The notes below the pieces were generated by a model that did not search any database, was not told where the DNA came from, and saw nothing but the letters and a program-made list of their open reading frames with translations. Below, piece by piece: positions 6,429 to 9,840 of a DNA stretch of 9,840 nt. The position numbers and the translations under genes were made by a program. This DNA comes from Myxococcota bacterium (GTDB lineage: Bacteria > Myxococcota > Polyangia > GCA-2747355 > JAKLHH01). The stretch's first letter is position 1. Every line of letters starts with the position of its first letter. Location: positions 1-9,840 of the forward strand of contig JAKLHH010000192.1 of the NCBI GenBank assembly GCA_022710245.1, in the 5' to 3' direction.

Positions 6429-6461
6429 GCAGCCCGACGGTCCGCGAGCAGCCTGCTCAGG
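6424..6461 (+). terminator. Inverted repeat overlapping the stop codon of the Tudor-like gene
   Basis: CCTGAGCAG (6424-6432) and CTGCTCAGG (6453-6461) are perfect 9-bp inverted arms with a 20-nt loop. The left arm includes the TGA stop. GAGCAG is repeated at 6446-6451 within the loop and could pair with the same right arm instead. No T-tract follows. Confidence 0.4.
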
Positions 6462-6493
6462 ACCGAGCGCTGACGGGTCTGCGCGCGGCGCTC

Positions 6494-6509
6494 CCGACGG
6501 TGACGTCGG
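6494..6509. terminator. Short stem-loop with GNRA-type loop between convergent genes
   Basis: CCGACG (6494-6499), loop GTGA, CGTCGG (6504-6509). It lies between the stop of the Tudor-like gene and the stop of the sigma-54 regulator (6549, opposite strand). It could assist termination for either; there is no T-tract. The rest of 6429-6548 shows nothing further. Confidence 0.3.
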
Positions 6510-6548
6510 CGGGTGGTGGTGAGCGCGAAGCGAAGGCGCGGCGGCCGC

Positions 6549-8081
<1,533 letters not shown>

Positions 8082-8147
8082 GGCTCCTCGGATGCTGCTA
8101 CTATACGACCGAACCTCCACCTCACACCATCCGGGATCCCGGCTTCC
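8082..8147. promoter_or_regulatory. Divergent promoter region between sigma-54 regulator and Ser/Thr kinase
   Basis: Only 66 bp separate the two start codons. The one AT-rich spot gives TATAGT on the - strand (8105-8100, 5 of 6 with TATAAT) and TACTAT on the + strand (8099-8104, 4 of 6). The + strand also has a weak TTCCAT 17 bp upstream (8076-8081). No good -35 was seen for the - strand and no GG-N10-GC sigma-54 site. Overlapping -10 elements would make the two promoters compete. Confidence 0.4.
8131..8142. promoter_or_regulatory. 12-bp perfect palindrome just before the kinase start
   Basis: CCGGGATCCCGG ends 5 bp before the kinase ATG (8148), where a Shine-Dalgarno would normally lie. No purine-rich ribosome binding site is visible there. 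The palindrome could be an operator, or could form a hairpin limiting translation. Confidence 0.35.
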
Positions 8148-9840
8148 ATGGTCCGCCGCGTCGGCAGGTACGAGATCCTCGCCACCATCGGCTCCGGCGG
8201 TATGTCGACCGTCTACCAGGCGCGACTGACGGGCCTGGCCCGGGCGTCCAAGGACGTCGCGCTCAAGCTCTTCCACCCGCACCTCAGCCAGGACCGGCAG
8301 TTCCTGCTGATGTTCCTCGACGAGATGCGGCTGGCGATGGCGCTCGCGCACCGCAACATCGTGCAGACCTTCGACGCCGGCAAGTCCGAGGAGACCTACT
8401 ACCTCGTGATGGAGCTGGTGACCGGGCTCTCGGTGCGTGAGCTGCTCGGGATCCTGGGCACCGGCGAGAGGATCCCCATCGACGTGGCGCTCTTCATCGC
8501 CATGGAGGTGAGCGCCGCGCTCGACTACGCTCACAGCTTCGTCCCCGAGCGGGGCGGCGCCCCTGGCGTCGTGCACCGCGACGTGAGCCCGAGCAACATC
8601 CTCCTCTCCGCGCAGGGCGACGTGAAGCTGGTGGACTTCGGTGTCGCCAAGGCCGCGGGGCGACTGGCGGTCAGCGCGGCGGACCTGATCAAGGGCAAGC
8701 TCAGCTACATGGCGCCGGAGCAGGCGCAGGGCCGGGTGGAGCCGCGCAGCGACCTCTTCTCCCTGGGCGCCGTCCTCTACGAGATGCTCAGCGGGGAGCC
8801 GCTGCGCGCCGAGGTGGACCTCTCGGGCGTCCGCCGCGCGCCGTCCCCCCAGGCAGCCGGGCTCGAGCGGCTCGGCTCGGTGAGCGGCTCGCTGCTGGAG
8901 CTGGTCGCGAGCTGCCTCGAGCGGCGCCCCGAGCAGCGTCCCGCGAGCGGGCGCGAGCTGCAGGAACGGCTCGCCGAGGAGCTCTACCGGCTGCGGCGCG
9001 AGGACGTCGCCCCCTCGGACGCGCACGCACGCCTGCAGGGCTACCTCGCCGGCTGCCTGCAGACCCACCCGGTCCAGGCCCAGGCGAGCGAGAAGACCTC
9101 GCTCCTCGCCCGGGCGCTGCTGGAGCAGGCCCAGGCGATCCCGGCCCTCGCACGCCCAGCGCCGGAGGAGCCGCGGCCCGAGCTCGCCGCGACGGTGCTG
9201 GCGCGCGCGGAGCCGCCTGCGCAGGGCAGCGCTCGCGAACGCCGGATGACGCCGCTGCTGAGCCCGACCGCCCCGACGCCGCTGCTGAGCCCGACCGCCA
9301 CGGACCCGCGGCAGACGGCCCGTGTGCGCCGCCTGACCCCGGTGATGAGCCCGGCCGCGGACTCGTCGATGGTCCCGGAGAAGAGGCCGCGCTCGCGCAA
9401 GCGCTCGAGGAGGCGCTCACGAACGCGGCTCCTCCTCCTCTGGTCCGGGCTGATGTTCGGGCTCGCGGCGGGCGTGGTGCTGACCCTGCTCCTGGTCCGG
9501 CCGGCGCCCCTGCCGGGCCCGGCCGCCGGGGACGCCCGCGGCGCCACCCGAGCGCCGGACGCTCGCGTCTCCTTCGCGACCCGCGAGCTCCGCGCCACCG
9601 CTGCCGCCGACGCCGCCGCACCCGACGGCGCTGCCGCGGACGCGGCGGGCCAGGACGCCACGCCCCCCGGCGCCGGCGAGCCGGTCAACAGGACCGGGGG
9701 GACCCGGGGGACCGGGGAGTCCGGGGAGTCCGGGCACACCGGGAAGGTCGGGAAGAGCGTCGCTCCGGCGGGCGGCGCCACTCGCGCGCTGCTCACCTCG
9801 GTGCCGGTCGGCGCCGAGGTCTACGACGGGACCCGCAAGC
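8148..9840 (+). CDS. Transmembrane Ser/Thr protein kinase with C-terminal PEGA domain start, 3' truncated
   Basis: 564 residues are visible; the frame is open at the right edge. Kinase domain at about 7-280: glycine loop GSGGMSTV (15-22), VALK with K40, helix-C E59, catalytic HRDVSPSN (D145, N150), DFG (163-165) and MAPEQ (188-192). HRDVSPSN in place of HRDLKPEN is common in myxobacterial Pkn kinases, and all catalytic residues are present. Residues 365-402 carry TPLLSP-type repeats. A basic Arg/Ser run (413-427) precedes one transmembrane helix (about 428-450), giving a cytosolic kinase and an extracytoplasmic tail. That tail is Ala/Asp-rich, has a short Gly-x-y tract (about 518-538) and ends as LLTSVPVGAEVYDG, the beginning of a PEGA domain. 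No Shine-Dalgarno is seen before the ATG; the start is chosen by the kinase N-terminus and the neighbouring gene. It probably phosphorylates Ser/Thr targets, possibly the divergent FHA regulator. Confidence 0.94.
   Translation, partial: MVRRVGRYEILATIGSGGMSTVYQARLTGLARASKDVALKLFHPHLSQDRQFLLMFLDEMRLAMALAHRNIVQTFDAGKSEETYYLVMELVTGLSVRELLGILGTGERIPIDVALFIAMEVSAALDYAHSFVPERGGAPGVVHRDVSPSNILLSAQGDVKLVDFGVAKAAGRLAVSAADLIKGKLSYMAPEQAQGRVEPRSDLFSLGAVLYEMLSGEPLRAEVDLSGVRRAPSPQAAGLERLGSVSGSLLELVASCLERRPEQRPASGRELQERLAEELYRLRREDVAPSDAHARLQGYLAGCLQTHPVQAQASEKTSLLARALLEQAQAIPALARPAPEEPRPELAATVLARAEPPAQGSARERRMTPLLSPTAPTPLLSPTATDPRQTARVRRLTPVMSPAADSSMVPEKRPRSRKRSRRRSRTRLLLLWSGLMFGLAAGVVLTLLLVRPAPLPGPAAGDARGATRAPDARVSFATRELRATAAADAAAPDGAAADAAGQDATPPGAGEPVNRTGGTRGTGESGESGHTGKVGKSVAPAGGATRALLTSVPVGAEVYDGTRK
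9248..9299 (+). repeat. 25-bp perfect direct repeat inside the kinase gene
   Basis: Positions 9248-9272 and 9275-9299 are identical, with a 27-bp period, encoding two copies of TPLLSPTA. A diverged third unit, TPVMSPAA, follows near residues 397-404. The period is a multiple of three, so copy number could vary without frameshift. Confidence 0.85.
9688..9752 (+). repeat. G-run-rich tract encoding a short Gly-x-y repeat
   Basis: The coding strand has G-tracts of three or more at about 9696, 9706, 9714, 9723, 9732, 9741 and 9750, separated by short loops. The encoded segment has Gly at every third position for several turns (GES GES GHT GKV GKS). It lies in the extracytoplasmic tail of the kinase, before the PEGA domain. 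Confidence 0.7.

Noticed and set aside
8082..9068. N-terminal extension of the sigma-54 regulator
   Set aside because: Antisense to the kinase domain, low-complexity translation; FHA proteins start near the ATG at 8081, which has a ribosome binding site.
9417..9737. Apparent collagen-like PGLPGLPGPPGPPGP protein on the - strand
   Set aside because: It is the antisense reading of the G-rich tract in the kinase gene; the + strand frame gives a continuous kinase-TM-PEGA protein.

Overview
The window is very GC-rich with strong third-position G/C bias. It carries KaiB-like proteins, a multi-PAS hybrid histidine kinase, an FHA-containing sigma-54 activator and a PEGA-type Ser/Thr kinase with an HRDVSPSN catalytic loop. 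That mix points to a Myxococcota or other deltaproteobacterial-type genome. This is inferred from gene content only; no rRNA or other phylogenetic marker is present. I see no tRNA, rRNA, CRISPR array, phage gene or insertion sequence.

Left block (1-3602, + strand): two adjacent KaiB-fold genes, the first cut by the window edge, then a 955-residue sensor kinase (four PAS domains, HisKA, HATPase, receiver). The genes are 10 bp apart and then overlap by 4 bp (ATGA), so they are almost certainly one operon. A kaiC-like ATPase gene would be expected just upstream but lies outside the window. The block looks like a Kai-derived signalling module whose output is a phosphorelay kinase rather than SasA.

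Middle block (3591-5687, mostly - strand): a 67-bp imperfect tandem duplication lies at the convergent junction after the kinase. It is followed by what looks like the C-terminal part of an alpha/beta-hydrolase-type protein that has lost its N-terminal half, then a terminator-like hairpin and a 6-phosphofructokinase gene with unusual active-site residues.

Small-gene block (5781-6428): two divergent small genes. One encodes a four-cysteine, possibly zinc-binding protein of 78 residues (- strand). The other encodes a 94-residue protein (+ strand) with a C-terminal beta-barrel-like segment resembling the Tudor tail of UvrD/PcrA helicases.

Right block (6549-9840): an FHA-AAA+-HTH sigma-54-dependent regulator (- strand) and a transmembrane Ser/Thr kinase with a PEGA start at its C-terminus (+ strand, running off the window) diverge from a 66-bp intergenic region. 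They form a plausible signalling pair: the FHA domain is a phosphothreonine-reader type, the kinase has TP/SP-rich juxtamembrane repeats, and the regulator has a Ser-rich linker.
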